In this document: in pieces, positions 44,826 through 53,425 of the stretch | Position numbering within the stretch: the first letter of the stretch is position 1 | Layout: every line of letters starts with the position of its first letter | Assembly (NCBI RefSeq): GCF_028765345.1 | Contig: NZ_JARAJZ010000012.1 | Location: forward strand, 1 to 64,000 | From: Sporolactobacillus sp. CQH2019 | GTDB lineage: Bacteria; Bacillota; Bacilli; Bacillales; Sporolactobacillaceae | Length of the DNA: 64,000 nt | Reading direction: 5' to 3' | Position numbers and translations under genes: made by a program | Notes under the pieces: model-generated | Seen by the model: only the letters and a program-made list of their open reading frames with translations | Database searches by the model: none | What the model was told of the DNA's origin: nothing

Positions 44826-44880
44826 GATCCCGTAAGGAAAGTCCCGACTCAGCCGGGATATTCCGTACGGGATTTTTCTT
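44826..44880 (+). terminator. Terminator after uppP
   Basis: A long stem: ATCCCGTA-GGAA-TCCCG pairs with CGGGA-TTCC-TACGGGAT, followed by TTTTTCTT. A strong rho-independent terminator on the plus strand. Confidence 0.9.
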
Positions 44881-44906
44881 TGCCCTATAGTATAAATTTC
44901 AGCGGG

Positions 44907-45090
44907 TTAAATAGGGCCGGATAAAAGTGCCGCAAGCCGTTCGCCCGCCATTCGGCCGACTAGTGCCGCCGCAGCCAGGCCCCCGGCTTTGCCTGAAGGC
45001 TCACCCATCGGCAGGTTTTCTTTACCTGGAAGCGGCTTGTTCAAACGACCCGGATGAATGATCTCCCCCGCGGATGAATCGATCCTCCAT
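44907..45090 (-). other. Possible decayed C-terminal coding fragment (unknown)
   Basis: A minus-strand frame ending with TAA at 44907-44909 reads SSAGEIIHPGRLNKPLPGKE, then NLPMGEPSGKAGGL and AAAALVGRMAGERLAALLSG. The pattern, with a Gly/Ala-rich stretch followed by GRMAGERLAALL, looks protein-like, and codon choice resembles neighbouring genes. It has no start or ribosome site and I recognise no family. It may be the remnant of a lost gene, or chance. The rest of 44881-45242 holds only the LOG gene's ribosome site. Confidence 0.3.
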
Positions 45091-45242
45091 TCGTTCTTTA
45101 TCCGATAAAATTCACAGCGCTGCGAACAGCAGTTTTTGGTTAAGTATTTTTAATGATTCTTTATCTTCCCGCATTCCATAAAAAAATTGCGATACAATGA
45201 TATAAGGTTTTCTAAAGTTCAATCCGAAGGAGGTTGAAATAA

Positions 45243-45827
45243 ATGGGTAAGACAATATGCATCTATGCAGGCTCCAATCTCGGAATCAATCCGCGATACA
45301 AAGAAGCAGCCCGCTGCCTCGGTGATGCCATCGTACACAGGGGGTACCGGATCGTCTATGGGGGCTCGTCAATCGGCCTGATGGGCGAGATCGCCGACCG
45401 GGTGCTGGCGCTCGGCGGAGAAGCCATCGGCATTATGCCCCGGGGGCTGATACTTGGCGAAATGGCTCATGAGCATCTTACTGAATTGATTGAAGTGGAC
45501 GGGATGCATGCCCGAAAAGAAAAAATGAATGAACTTGCGGATGCGTTCATTGCACTTCCCGGCGGTATCGGTACCTTTGATGAACTTTTTGAAATACTTT
45601 GCTGGGCACAGATCGGGCTCCATCAAAAACCGATCGGACTCATGAATGTTTCCGGCTATTTCGATCCGCTGCTCGCACTGATCCGCCACAGTATTGATCA
45701 GGGCTTTGCCAACGAATCGCACCTTAACCTGCTGACGGTTTCGGACGATCCGGATACATTGCTTGACAAAATGGAAGCCTATGTTCCTCCGTTTCTCGGA
45801 AACAAATGGAAGCAATTAAGCAAGTAG
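45243..45827 (+). CDS. LOG-family protein (putative cytokinin riboside 5'-monophosphate phosphoribohydrolase)
   Basis: 194 residues with ICIYAGSNLGINPRY, VYGGSSIGLMGEIAD, and the LOG signature RKEKMNELADAFIALPGGIGTFDELFE. The family hydrolyses nucleoside monophosphates, releasing a base and ribose-5-phosphate; the bacterial physiological substrate is uncertain. Similar to B. subtilis YvdD in size. An excellent GAAGGAGG ribosome site precedes the ATG. Monocistronic, converging on the glucosaminidase gene. Confidence 0.9.
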   Translation: MGKTICIYAGSNLGINPRYKEAARCLGDAIVHRGYRIVYGGSSIGLMGEIADRVLALGGEAIGIMPRGLILGEMAHEHLTELIEVDGMHARKEKMNELADAFIALPGGIGTFDELFEILCWAQIGLHQKPIGLMNVSGYFDPLLALIRHSIDQGFANESHLNLLTVSDDPDTLLDKMEAYVPPFLGNKWKQLSK

Positions 45828-46035
45828 GCTTATATCTAAATGAGTGTTCTTTCAGCTTCGTCACAGCCGGACCGCCATGCAGATTCATGATCGGCTTTTC
45901 ATTATTGCGCTGTCTTCTCCTCTTTTTCAGACGGATAATAATTTCTTTTCGGCTACTTGTATATTGACGCTGCCCGGCGTTACCTTGAGCGGACGATCGC
46001 ATCAATTCGTCTGACCGTAAAATCCGAAATACAAA

Positions 46036-46076
46036 AAAGCGCGGGAAGAAGGAACCTTTCCGGCGCTTATTTTTTA
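46036..46076. terminator. Bidirectional terminator between the LOG gene and the glucosaminidase gene
   Basis: AAGCGC-GGGAAG-AAGG pairs imperfectly with CCTTTCC-GGCGCTT. It is followed on the plus strand by ATTTTTT and on the minus strand by a T run (A run at 46033-46038). It serves two convergent genes. Confidence 0.75.
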
Positions 46077-46122
46077 AGCCTCCGAACTGTCCGGATAAGC
46101 TTAAAAGTGCTCATATTTTTAA

Positions 46123-48696
46123 TTAATTATATTGAGGAATATCAAATACAAGGCTGTATTGGGCAATCTGCCTGTACATACTGTCGATCATCGATGTCTG
46201 ACTGACGGCCCAGGCGACATCCGTCGCATATTGATGCGCTGCGCTGCCCGCAACCAGGGCCGACGGATTCCAGCGCATTTTGTACAGCGTATCTTGCTGG
46301 TAGACCGAATTATAAATATAATATTTGGCGATCCAGGCCGCTCCGCCTTCGATTGCTTTCGCCGGCGTTGTCCATCCCTCGCTGTAAGCCATCGCTGCCC
46401 CGGCGTTTTCGGGATCCTGATCATAGGCACCGATCCCGAACATATTATAAACTTTGACTCCTTTATATACGATTCCGTTCGCCAGGTTGGACGTTCCGTT
46501 TCCTGTTTCAAGCATGGCGTGTGCAGCAAGATAGACCTCATTTACACCGTTTTTCTTTGCAGCATCGATAAATGTTGATCCATAACCGGACAAAATGCCC
46601 TTGCCGGATAAAATAAGATTCATATCCGAAAGGCTGATATTGGCCAATGAAGATAACTGCAGGAACTGAAAATAGCTCGGGGTTCCCTGTGCAAAATTCT
46701 TCGGATTAAGATAATAGGCAAGCTGAGACGACTGATTGACTTGCTGCTCTTCCTCCAGAGCCTGCGAGAATGAAATAGGATAATTCGTCGTTTTATAGGC
46801 ATTATTTCCGGATTGTGTCGTTGTTGACGTTTCTTTTTTAATATAATCGCCGTAAACATAACCGTCATTTCCGCCATAGCTGACTTTAACCCATCCATTC
46901 GGTGCATCCGCCAGCCATTCAACTGTTGTTCCGGCCGGAATCACTTGATAAATTCCGTACGTCGTATCCGGCCCCTTGCGGAAATTGACGTCTGTCGTAA
47001 TCAGGCCTTCTGTACTGCTGGATGTCGTCTGGGAAGTCCCGCCGGGAGCGGAGGGATCGGTCGAAGCCGATGAGCCGTCCTGTTTCTGTACGTAATCCCC
47101 GGACACATAGGCTGTCCCGTCTTTATAGATAATCTGCAGCCAGCTCCCGCTCGTCCCGACTACTTCCACTTCAGTCCCTTTGGACAGCGTGGCCAGTATC
47201 GTACTCCCGGTCGACGCCCCCGTCCTCACATTCAGATCGTCCGTCGTCGTCCCCGTGTACAGCACTTTCGGCGTCGACGAAGAGCCCGAGCTCCCGGCCT
47301 TCTGCACGTAGTCTGCGGATACGTACGCTGTCCCGCCTTTATACACAATCTGCAGCCAGCTCCCGCTCGTCCCGACCACTTCTACCTCAGTCCCCTTGGA
47401 CAGTGTGGCCAGTATCGTACTCCCGGTCGACGCCCCCGTCCTCACATTCAGATCGTCCGTCGTCGTCCCCGTGTACAGCACTTTCGGCGTCGACGAAGAG
47501 CCCGAGCTCCCGGCCTTCTGCACATAGTCTGCGGATACGTACGCTGTCCCGCCTTTATAAACGATCTGCAGCCAGCTCCCGCTCGTCCCGACCACTTCTA
47601 CCTTGGTCCCCTTGGACAGCGTAGCCAGCCTCGTACTGCCGGTCGATGCTCCTGTTCTCACATTCAGGTCATCCGTCGTCGTCCCCGTGTACAGCACTTT
47701 CGCTGTCGAGGAGGAACTTGAACTCCCGGCCTTCTGTACGTAGTCCCCGGACACGTACGCCGTCCCGCCTTTATAAACGATCTGCAGCCAGCTCCCGCTC
47801 GTCCCGACCACTTCTACCTCAGTCCCCTTGGACAGTGTGGCCAGCCTCGTACTGCTCGTCGATGCTCCTGTTCTCACATTCAGGTCGTCCGTCGTCGTCC
47901 CCGTGTACAGCACTTTCGCTGTCGACGAAGAGCCCGAGCTCCCGGCCTTTTGTACGTAATCCCCGGACACGTACGCCGTCCCGCCTTTATACACAATCTG
48001 CAGCCAGTTCCCGCTCGTCCCGACCACTTCTACCTTGGTCCCCTTGGACAGCGTGGCCAGCCTCGTACTGCTCGTCGATGCTCCTGTTCTCACATTCAGG
48101 TCATCCGTCGTCGTCCCCGTGTACAGCACTTTCGCTGTCGACGACGCCGAGGAAGTGCCGGCGTTTTTAACGTAGGCCGCAGATACGTAGGCTGATCCAT
48201 TATTATATTTAATCTGCAGCCAGCCGTCCGCCGTTTTTCCGGTAACGGTCACCGTAGTGCCGCTCCGCAGAGTCGTCAGAATGGTCCCTGTCAGACTGGG
48301 CAGGAACCGGACGTTCAGGCTATCAGTGGTTGTGCCCTGATAAGCCGTAACGCTCTGTACTGCCTGTGACGGTGCCGCAGGCTGAGACACTTGTACAACA
48401 TAAGCACTGTCAACGTACGCAACGCCGTTCTTGTATTGGATTTTCAGCCAATTGCCGTCCTCGCTTTTCCCCGCGATTCCGATGACATTAAATGTCTGTC
48501 CCTTATAGAACAGGCCGATCTTCGGCTGATCGGTCCCCGGCAGGCTGCGGACATTCAGATCATCCGTTGCCTGTCCTTCGTATGGCTGAAAAGATTCCTG
48601 AGCGGAAACCTGCGACGGTACTATACCGGCTGCTGCCGTCACCGCGGCCGCCGCTGCAAATGTGCCGATTACTGTCAAACCGCGATTTGGATTCAA
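46123..48696 (-). CDS. Secreted SH3b-repeat N-acetylglucosaminidase (autolysin, LytD-like)
   Basis: About 857 residues from TTG 48696, nine bases after GGGGGTG (GTG at 48714 is an alternative). Signal peptide: short basic start, long Ala-rich hydrophobic core, probable cleavage after QVSAQ. Then eight SH3b domains of the DLNVRTG type, five of them near-identical (about residues 190-555), a Ser/Thr linker, a last divergent SH3b, and a C-terminal glucosaminidase domain (last about 145 residues) with AAHAMLETGNGTSNLA carrying the catalytic Glu and YNMFGIGAYD. It should bind the wall and cleave GlcNAc-MurNAc bonds in growth or cell separation. Confidence 0.9.
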   Translation of the reverse strand: MNPNRGLTVIGTFAAAAAVTAAAGIVPSQVSAQESFQPYEGQATDDLNVRSLPGTDQPKIGLFYKGQTFNVIGIAGKSEDGNWLKIQYKNGVAYVDSAYVVQVSQPAAPSQAVQSVTAYQGTTTDSLNVRFLPSLTGTILTTLRSGTTVTVTGKTADGWLQIKYNNGSAYVSAAYVKNAGTSSASSTAKVLYTGTTTDDLNVRTGASTSSTRLATLSKGTKVEVVGTSGNWLQIVYKGGTAYVSGDYVQKAGSSGSSSTAKVLYTGTTTDDLNVRTGASTSSTRLATLSKGTEVEVVGTSGSWLQIVYKGGTAYVSGDYVQKAGSSSSSSTAKVLYTGTTTDDLNVRTGASTGSTRLATLSKGTKVEVVGTSGSWLQIVYKGGTAYVSADYVQKAGSSGSSSTPKVLYTGTTTDDLNVRTGASTGSTILATLSKGTEVEVVGTSGSWLQIVYKGGTAYVSADYVQKAGSSGSSSTPKVLYTGTTTDDLNVRTGASTGSTILATLSKGTEVEVVGTSGSWLQIIYKDGTAYVSGDYVQKQDGSSASTDPSAPGGTSQTTSSSTEGLITTDVNFRKGPDTTYGIYQVIPAGTTVEWLADAPNGWVKVSYGGNDGYVYGDYIKKETSTTTQSGNNAYKTTNYPISFSQALEEEQQVNQSSQLAYYLNPKNFAQGTPSYFQFLQLSSLANISLSDMNLILSGKGILSGYGSTFIDAAKKNGVNEVYLAAHAMLETGNGTSNLANGIVYKGVKVYNMFGIGAYDQDPENAGAAMAYSEGWTTPAKAIEGGAAWIAKYYIYNSVYQQDTLYKMRWNPSALVAGSAAHQYATDVAWAVSQTSMIDSMYRQIAQYSLVFDIPQYN
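47080..48160 (-). repeat. Five tandem 216-bp repeats encoding SH3b modules
   Basis: Units of 216 bp (72 codons) are repeated five times within the autolysin gene; for example CGACCACTTCTACC recurs at 47373 and 47589. The copies differ at only a few positions per unit, including Lys/Glu and Ser/Gly alternations, so expansion or gene conversion is recent. Copy number is likely to vary among strains and may be mis-assembled from short reads. Confidence 0.9.
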
Positions 48697-48714
48697 TGTG
48701 ATCCACACCCCCAC

Positions 48715-49595
48715 TGCAGCAAAAAATTAAAAATAGAATTTGTCATAATATGGAACTTGTTTTATAGGAAAAACTTAATAGATGAAATCCATTTCTATAG
48801 GACGAGGAGCATGCATAGTGCCGCTTTTCATCATCATTTATCAGGCCGGGCGGAATGATGCATGAAGATAGGCTGAAAAAGCAAAAAACGGAAATCCCCA
48901 AAAAGCAAAATAAAAACTCCCTCCATTTACGTTTCCGCTCAAACATGAGAAAAATACGGCAGTCCAGCCATCATAGCGAATCACGCCTTAGATCTGTGAC
49001 TTTGCGCCACTGCTTTTCAGCAGCTTTGCCATTTAGAAAAGAGATTTGCAAACTAGCTGTATATTATTCAATATAAACCAGATTTTTGATGCCTGCAACA
49101 TTACAGCCGTTTATGCCCGCAACTTTCGAACCTTTATACAGCTTTTATACGTAAATAGGTCTCACTTTCATAGGAAATTATAAACACTGCTCATACTTAT
49201 TATCGGATAACATTTAAAACATTTTAGACTTTCTTTAACAGCTTTTCATTTTTCCAATAAGGGCATTCTGCTCACTTGCAAAGGAAAATCCTTTATAAAT
49301 CCGGGACAATTATCCCGCGTCTTGTTTCAGAGTTGGCCGGAACAGGCCCTGCTGAAAATGGCGACGCCGAGTCCGAAGAAGCAGCCGCCCGCCATAAAAA
49401 AATCGACGTCCAGCGAATTATAATCGCCGTTCGTCGATATTTTTTGATTTGAAACAAGTATTCCGTAAACTCCGTCTAAGCCGGGCAGGAGATTTCGATC
49501 ACCCGGCCGGCTGCATGATGCCACTGACCATCGCGGATTAGCAGGAGGAATGATTTCCCAGATGCTGTCAAGGCCGGAACAGACATTCATCGGTT
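48715..49595. other. Long AT-rich intergenic region, no convincing gene
   Basis: Nearly 900 bp between the autolysin and C39 peptidase genes. The minus frame 48743-48946 looks lipoprotein-like (LSSC) but has no ribosome site. The minus frame ending 49327 contains LDVDFFMAGGCFFGLGVAIF, which could be a membrane helix, but has no clear start. Around 49085-49130 ATGCCTGCAAC and ATGCCCGCAAC recur 24 bp apart, a weak repeat. Nothing is firm. Confidence 0.4.
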
Positions 49596-50393
49596 TCACT
49601 TAGTGTAGGTGACCGCCTGACTTCCGAACTGTTCCCACGCCTCGACAAAATCTGATTTATCCGCCTTACTGCCGCCGCTGCTCATCTCGGGATCATTAAA
49701 ATAGACATTATCTTTATCATAGCCCGTCACAAGAACCGAATGTTCCATAAAAGAGATGCGCATGTCTCCCTGCTGGGTGTGCCAGGTCTGCCAGTCTCCC
49801 TCAGGTACGGGCTGAAAATTTATGCTGACAATAACCCATACCGGAGTCCCTGAAGCAAGCCGCTGCTCAACCTGGTCCCATCCGTCTCCGCTCAGATCCA
49901 TGACTCTTCCGCCCAGATATTGTCTTGCCAGATCCACTATCGGTCCGTGATAAACCGCCAATCCCGGGTCATCGGTATCACCATGATACATATTGCCGAC
50001 AAAACCGATGTTCGGATTCCCCTGATAGCCTCCTGAAGAAAAAGGCACTTTTTTTACTTTCGCCGCAAGTGTCATCTTATCTACAGGAACGCCCGCCGAA
50101 TTGAGAAGCATGGTCAGGCTTGTAATTTCGCAGCCATTCGGCAGTTCGGGTTTTTGACTGGTAAACGGTGCGGAAAGCTTCACTTCCTGCGGCAGAACAT
50201 TCTTCGCCGCCGATTTAGCAGGAGTACTCACTTTCTTCTGCTCAACTGTCGTCTGTTCCTTTTTCGTTACTTGTTGCGGAGTGCTCACTCGGCCGGATCG
50301 GCTGTCCACTTCTCCCGCGACAAGGAGGCCGCCGGCGATGAGAAAAAGGAGAAGAGTAAAGAAAAGCCATGAAATTTTCCCGGCGAATTTCAT
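49596..50393 (-). CDS. Membrane-anchored C39-family cysteine peptidase
   Basis: About 265 residues from the ATG at 50393, after GGGAGGC. An N-terminal membrane helix (ISWLFFTLLLFLIAGGLLVA), a Lys/Thr/Gln-rich linker (about 35-75), then a peptidase_C39_2 domain. Catalytic Cys is in LPNGCEITSLTMLL, His in FMEHSVLVTGYD, Asp in VYFNDPE. Unlike bacteriocin-processing C39 domains it is not fused to an ABC transporter. It would act outside the membrane; the substrate is unknown. A wall-related role is suggested only by the autolysin gene nearby. Confidence 0.85.
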   Translation of the reverse strand: MKFAGKISWLFFTLLLFLIAGGLLVAGEVDSRSGRVSTPQQVTKKEQTTVEQKKVSTPAKSAAKNVLPQEVKLSAPFTSQKPELPNGCEITSLTMLLNSAGVPVDKMTLAAKVKKVPFSSGGYQGNPNIGFVGNMYHGDTDDPGLAVYHGPIVDLARQYLGGRVMDLSGDGWDQVEQRLASGTPVWVIVSINFQPVPEGDWQTWHTQQGDMRISFMEHSVLVTGYDKDNVYFNDPEMSSGGSKADKSDFVEAWEQFGSQAVTYTK

Positions 50394-50846
50394 ATATCTG
50401 CCTCCCCACATTTACATTTCTGTCCTTGCATAAAAACTTTTAAAACGTTCTCCACTCCATTCCACGCTTTTTATCTGCTGATGATAGCCAAAAATTCATG
50501 AAACCGGTCTGCCGTTTCTCCGCCGAAGACGGACCGGACACCGGCCCTGATTCAATAAATCATACGGCATGTCAATAGTCATCGTTTATTTTCGCCTTTT
50601 TTTATTAAAATTTACTTAAAAAGAGAAACTGTCCCGGCAGAATATCCGCTGATAAAATAAAAACTTCCAGCCAACGGCTCGGCGTGCCGCAAAGTTAAAG
50701 AGCTGCCCCTCGTCGAAAAATCGATAATGGGCAGCCGCATCAAGCGCTTCAATTCACATTGTTTCGCTCCTGCGTTCAGAGACTTCAATCCGTCAATAGG
50801 GCCGCTCATTCATGTAGCGAAAGTGACGCCCGGCTCCGGTAAATGC
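50394..50846. other. Intergenic region with one hairpin, no gene
   Basis: GCTGCCC (about 50702-50708) and GGGCAGC (about 50729-50735) form an inverted repeat. On the minus strand TCTTTAACTTT follows, so it may be a weak terminator after panE. No other feature is visible; the minus frame 50612-50809 has no ribosome site. Confidence 0.45.
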
Positions 50847-51800
50847 TTATCTGACACCTTGTGATAAAGTACGTTTTCTTTCAATGAAACAAAGAAGATG
50901 ATAAATACTTTCAATCGTTTTAACGGGAACACGATGCTCGTGAGCCACCTCAATCGCGAAACCGAGTATTGCTTCCAGCTCCATTTTCCTGCCATTCTCC
51001 AGATCCTGCAGCATGGACGTCTTATGATTCCGGACTTCTTTATTCGGAAGAAGTACGTTATCGGAGAATTTCGGTCTGATTGCCACTCCTGCGGCACGTG
51101 CCGTTTTCATGAATTCACTCTTCATGTCGAGAAGAAGCCGCCGCACATCCGGATCGTCCAGCGCCTCTCCTACTCTGGTCCCGGTAAGGGCCGTTACAGG
51201 ATTATAAGTAATATTCCACAATAACTTTTCCCATTTGATCCGGCGAATATGATCCGTCACTTCCGCCTTTATCCCTGCCGACCGCAAAACACCTGCCAAT
51301 TCGTCAAGTTTCTTATTAGGGACGCCGGCCGGGCCGTCCCCTTGCCACCCGCCGATGACCAGAGTGCCTTCCCCGACATGATTCACAATACCCGGAGCTT
51401 CACGGATAATTGAAATAAAAGCCGAACCTCCGACTATCCGGTCCGCGCCGAATTCATCCGCCAGTTTTTCTTCATTGCCGATTCCGTTTAAAAGGCAGAT
51501 AATCCGGGTCCCTTGGCCGGTGAGTACCCGAAGCGCCGGCATAACGTCTGTCAGAGCCGTCGATTTTACCGACAGCAGAACAAAGTCAAAATCCGTCTCC
51601 TGCCGCTGAAGATGTTCAGCGTCTGCTGCTTTGACGGGCAGCGAAAAATCACCGTTGATACTTTTCACCATCAGATCGTGACTCAGCAGGTAATCCAGGG
51701 TCCGACCTCTTGCCACAAACGTCACATCCTGTTTTTCCCTGGCCAGCAGCCCGCCGAAGAAGCAACCAATCGCACCGGCCCCCAGTACCGCAACTTTCAA
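50847..51800 (-). CDS. panE: 2-dehydropantoate 2-reductase (KPR family)
   Basis: About 317 residues from TTG 51800 (MKVAVLGAGAIGCFFGGLLA), seven bases after GAGGGGTG. It has the NADP-binding GAGAIG (7-12), LLSVKS, a central CLLNGIGNEE segment, the catalytic Lys in RRIKWEKLLWNITYNPVTALTG, and the C-terminal VPVKTIESIYHLL. It reduces ketopantoate to pantoate for CoA synthesis. No panBCD is adjacent, and the ApbA/PanE family also contains paralogues with other substrates, so the exact reaction is probable rather than certain. Confidence 0.82.
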   Translation of the reverse strand: MKVAVLGAGAIGCFFGGLLAREKQDVTFVARGRTLDYLLSHDLMVKSINGDFSLPVKAADAEHLQRQETDFDFVLLSVKSTALTDVMPALRVLTGQGTRIICLLNGIGNEEKLADEFGADRIVGGSAFISIIREAPGIVNHVGEGTLVIGGWQGDGPAGVPNKKLDELAGVLRSAGIKAEVTDHIRRIKWEKLLWNITYNPVTALTGTRVGEALDDPDVRRLLLDMKSEFMKTARAAGVAIRPKFSDNVLLPNKEVRNHKTSMLQDLENGRKMELEAILGFAIEVAHEHRVPVKTIESIYHLLCFIERKRTLSQGVR

Positions 51801-52239
51801 AACAAACACCCCTCATTAAGCAGATTTATCTTTCCGTTCATCCTTTGACTGTTCTCCCGAACAGTTTTTCTCTGTTTCCGGGTGTCCTTAGTCTTATTTT
51901 ACAGCATACGAACGATCATGACATTTTCATCGAAATCTTTTTACGATTATATCGTTCGTTCACAGCAGCCTGGATCCGCATGTACGCGCATATAAGCAGA
52001 AAACTGAAGAGTCGGATCATTATTTTTGCCCAGTATATAGTATCCTGCAGCGATCTATTCATTTGAGAAAAACGAATTCTGAATTCCTGCGTATATACAT
52101 TATACGTCGGAATCTTTTGCAATATTTTTAACTTCGGCCGACGGATCGGATTCAAACCTGCTTGCTTTCGGTCGCCGGATTTCCGGCTCCTTTGATATAA
52201 TGGAGCAAAAGAAATCATCAGACGAAATGAGTGAGGCAT
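51801..52239. other. Divergent intergenic region, no convincing gene
   Basis: It separates panE (-) from rnhA (+). A 48-codon minus frame (51916-52062) encodes a hydrophobic segment, RLFSFLLICAYM, but lacks a ribosome site. No terminator or RNA gene is seen. Confidence 0.4.
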
Positions 52240-52698
52240 TTGAACACTATTATTATCTATTGCGATGGCGGATGCCGAGGCAATCAGAGTGAACGGAACA
52301 TCGGCGGTTGGGGAGCTGTTCTTAAATTCGGGGAACATACAAAGGAGCTCTGCGGCGGCGCGAAAAACACGACAAACAACATCATGGAATTGACCGCCGC
52401 TATTAAAGCTCTTGAAGCTTTGAAAACCGACCACATTCCCGTCGCCTTTTACATTGACAGTGCTTATGTCGTCAACGGAATGAACAATTGGGTGCCGGGC
52501 TGGATTAAAAAAGGCTGGAAAACGGCGGGCGGATCGTCTGTCAAAAATAAAGAACTCTGGATCCGGCTGAACGAACTGGCCGCCGGACAAAAATCGATTA
52601 CCTTTAACAAAGTCAGGGGACACCACGGCGTCGCGCTTAATGAACGGGCAGATCAGCTCGCTAACCGCGGGATGGACGAGATCGAGAAAGAGAGCTGA
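52240..52698 (+). CDS. rnhA: Ribonuclease H (type I fold)
   Basis: 152 residues from TTG 52240 (MNTIIIYCDGGCRGN); GTG 52231 is an alternative because GTGAGG lies between them. All four RNase HI carboxylates are visible: Asp in YCDGGC, Glu in NNIMELTAA, Asp in YIDSAYV, Asp in NERADQLA, plus the His in GHHGVALNE and the basic handle WIKKGWKTA. It removes RNA from RNA/DNA hybrids. Monocistronic and immediately followed by the repeat array. Confidence 0.92.
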   Translation: MNTIIIYCDGGCRGNQSERNIGGWGAVLKFGEHTKELCGGAKNTTNNIMELTAAIKALEALKTDHIPVAFYIDSAYVVNGMNNWVPGWIKKGWKTAGGSSVKNKELWIRLNELAAGQKSITFNKVRGHHGVALNERADQLANRGMDEIEKES

Positions 52699-53110
52699 CC
52701 GAATAAACGGCCGGGATGACCGAATCCATCGCTCCAGACCGATAAGCGGCCGCAGCCGACCGAAAAACGGCAGTTCACGACCGATAAACCGCCCGGGATG
52801 ACCGATACCGCTCCCAAATTGACCGAATAAACGGCCGGCATGACCGAATCCATCGCCCAGACCGATAAGCGGCCGCAGCCGACCGAAAAACGATGACTCA
52901 CGACCGTTAAACTGCCCGGGATGACCGATACCGCTCCCATGTTGACCGAATAAACGGCCGGCATGACCGAATCCGTCGCCCCAGACCGATAAGCGGCCGC
53001 AGCCGACCGAAAAACAATGACTCACGACCGATAAACCGCCGGTGCTGACCGATACCGCTCCCATGTTGACCGAATAAACGGCCGGCATGACCGAATCCGT
53101 CGCCCCAGAG
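52697..53110. repeat. Tandem 21-bp higher-order repeat array (family B, GACCGA head)
   Basis: Twenty units start GACCGA or GACCGT. Six distinct units (ataaacggcc, atccatcgc, taagcggccgcagc, aaaaac, taaaccgcc, taccgctccca types) cycle as a super-unit of five 21-mers plus one unit of 18-19 bp. The marker GACCGATAAGCGGCC starts at 52737, 52860 and 52984, intervals of 123 and 124 bp. The array begins on the rnhA stop and decays into 21-22-bp GCCGTTTAAAC-type units to about 53275. It is the opposite orientation of the 19858-20138 array. It lies in a convergent gap and is not coding. Confidence 0.9.
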
Positions 53111-53425
53111 GGTTTGTCCATGTTCGAATCCTCTGCACTGATCGTTAAACTTCTTGCGCCGGCCGTTTAAACTTATCATAGCAGCCGATAAACCGGGCGC
53201 ATCGGCCGTTTTAAACTCATCGCAACGGAATCAATCAGGCTTAATAACCTTAATAACCGATAAGTTCCCCGCGCCGGCCGGCATCTTCCGAAGCAGGCAA
53301 AAGGATCGCGTCCCGTATCCGGTTGATCCGGTATACAACGCGATCCTTTCGGCAAGAAACATGACTTCGACTCGCATGCGGCTTCCGGCGCCGCATCGCC
53401 GACCTGGCTCACCGGGATTGTTTTC

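Noticed and set aside
48743-48946. Putative small lipoprotein with an LSSC lipobox
   Set aside because: There is no ribosome site before the ATG and composition after the lipobox is incoherent; probably chance.
51916-52062. 48-residue hydrophobic minus-strand frame (MNRSLQDTIYWAK start)
   Set aside because: It has a plausible membrane segment but no ribosome site upstream, and no recognisable family. Left out as a gene.
51916-53121. Long 401-codon minus-strand frame through the 52697-53110 array
   Set aside because: Its repetitive GFGHAGRLFGQ part is a translation of the 21-bp repeats and the rest runs antisense through rnhA. There is no ribosome site.
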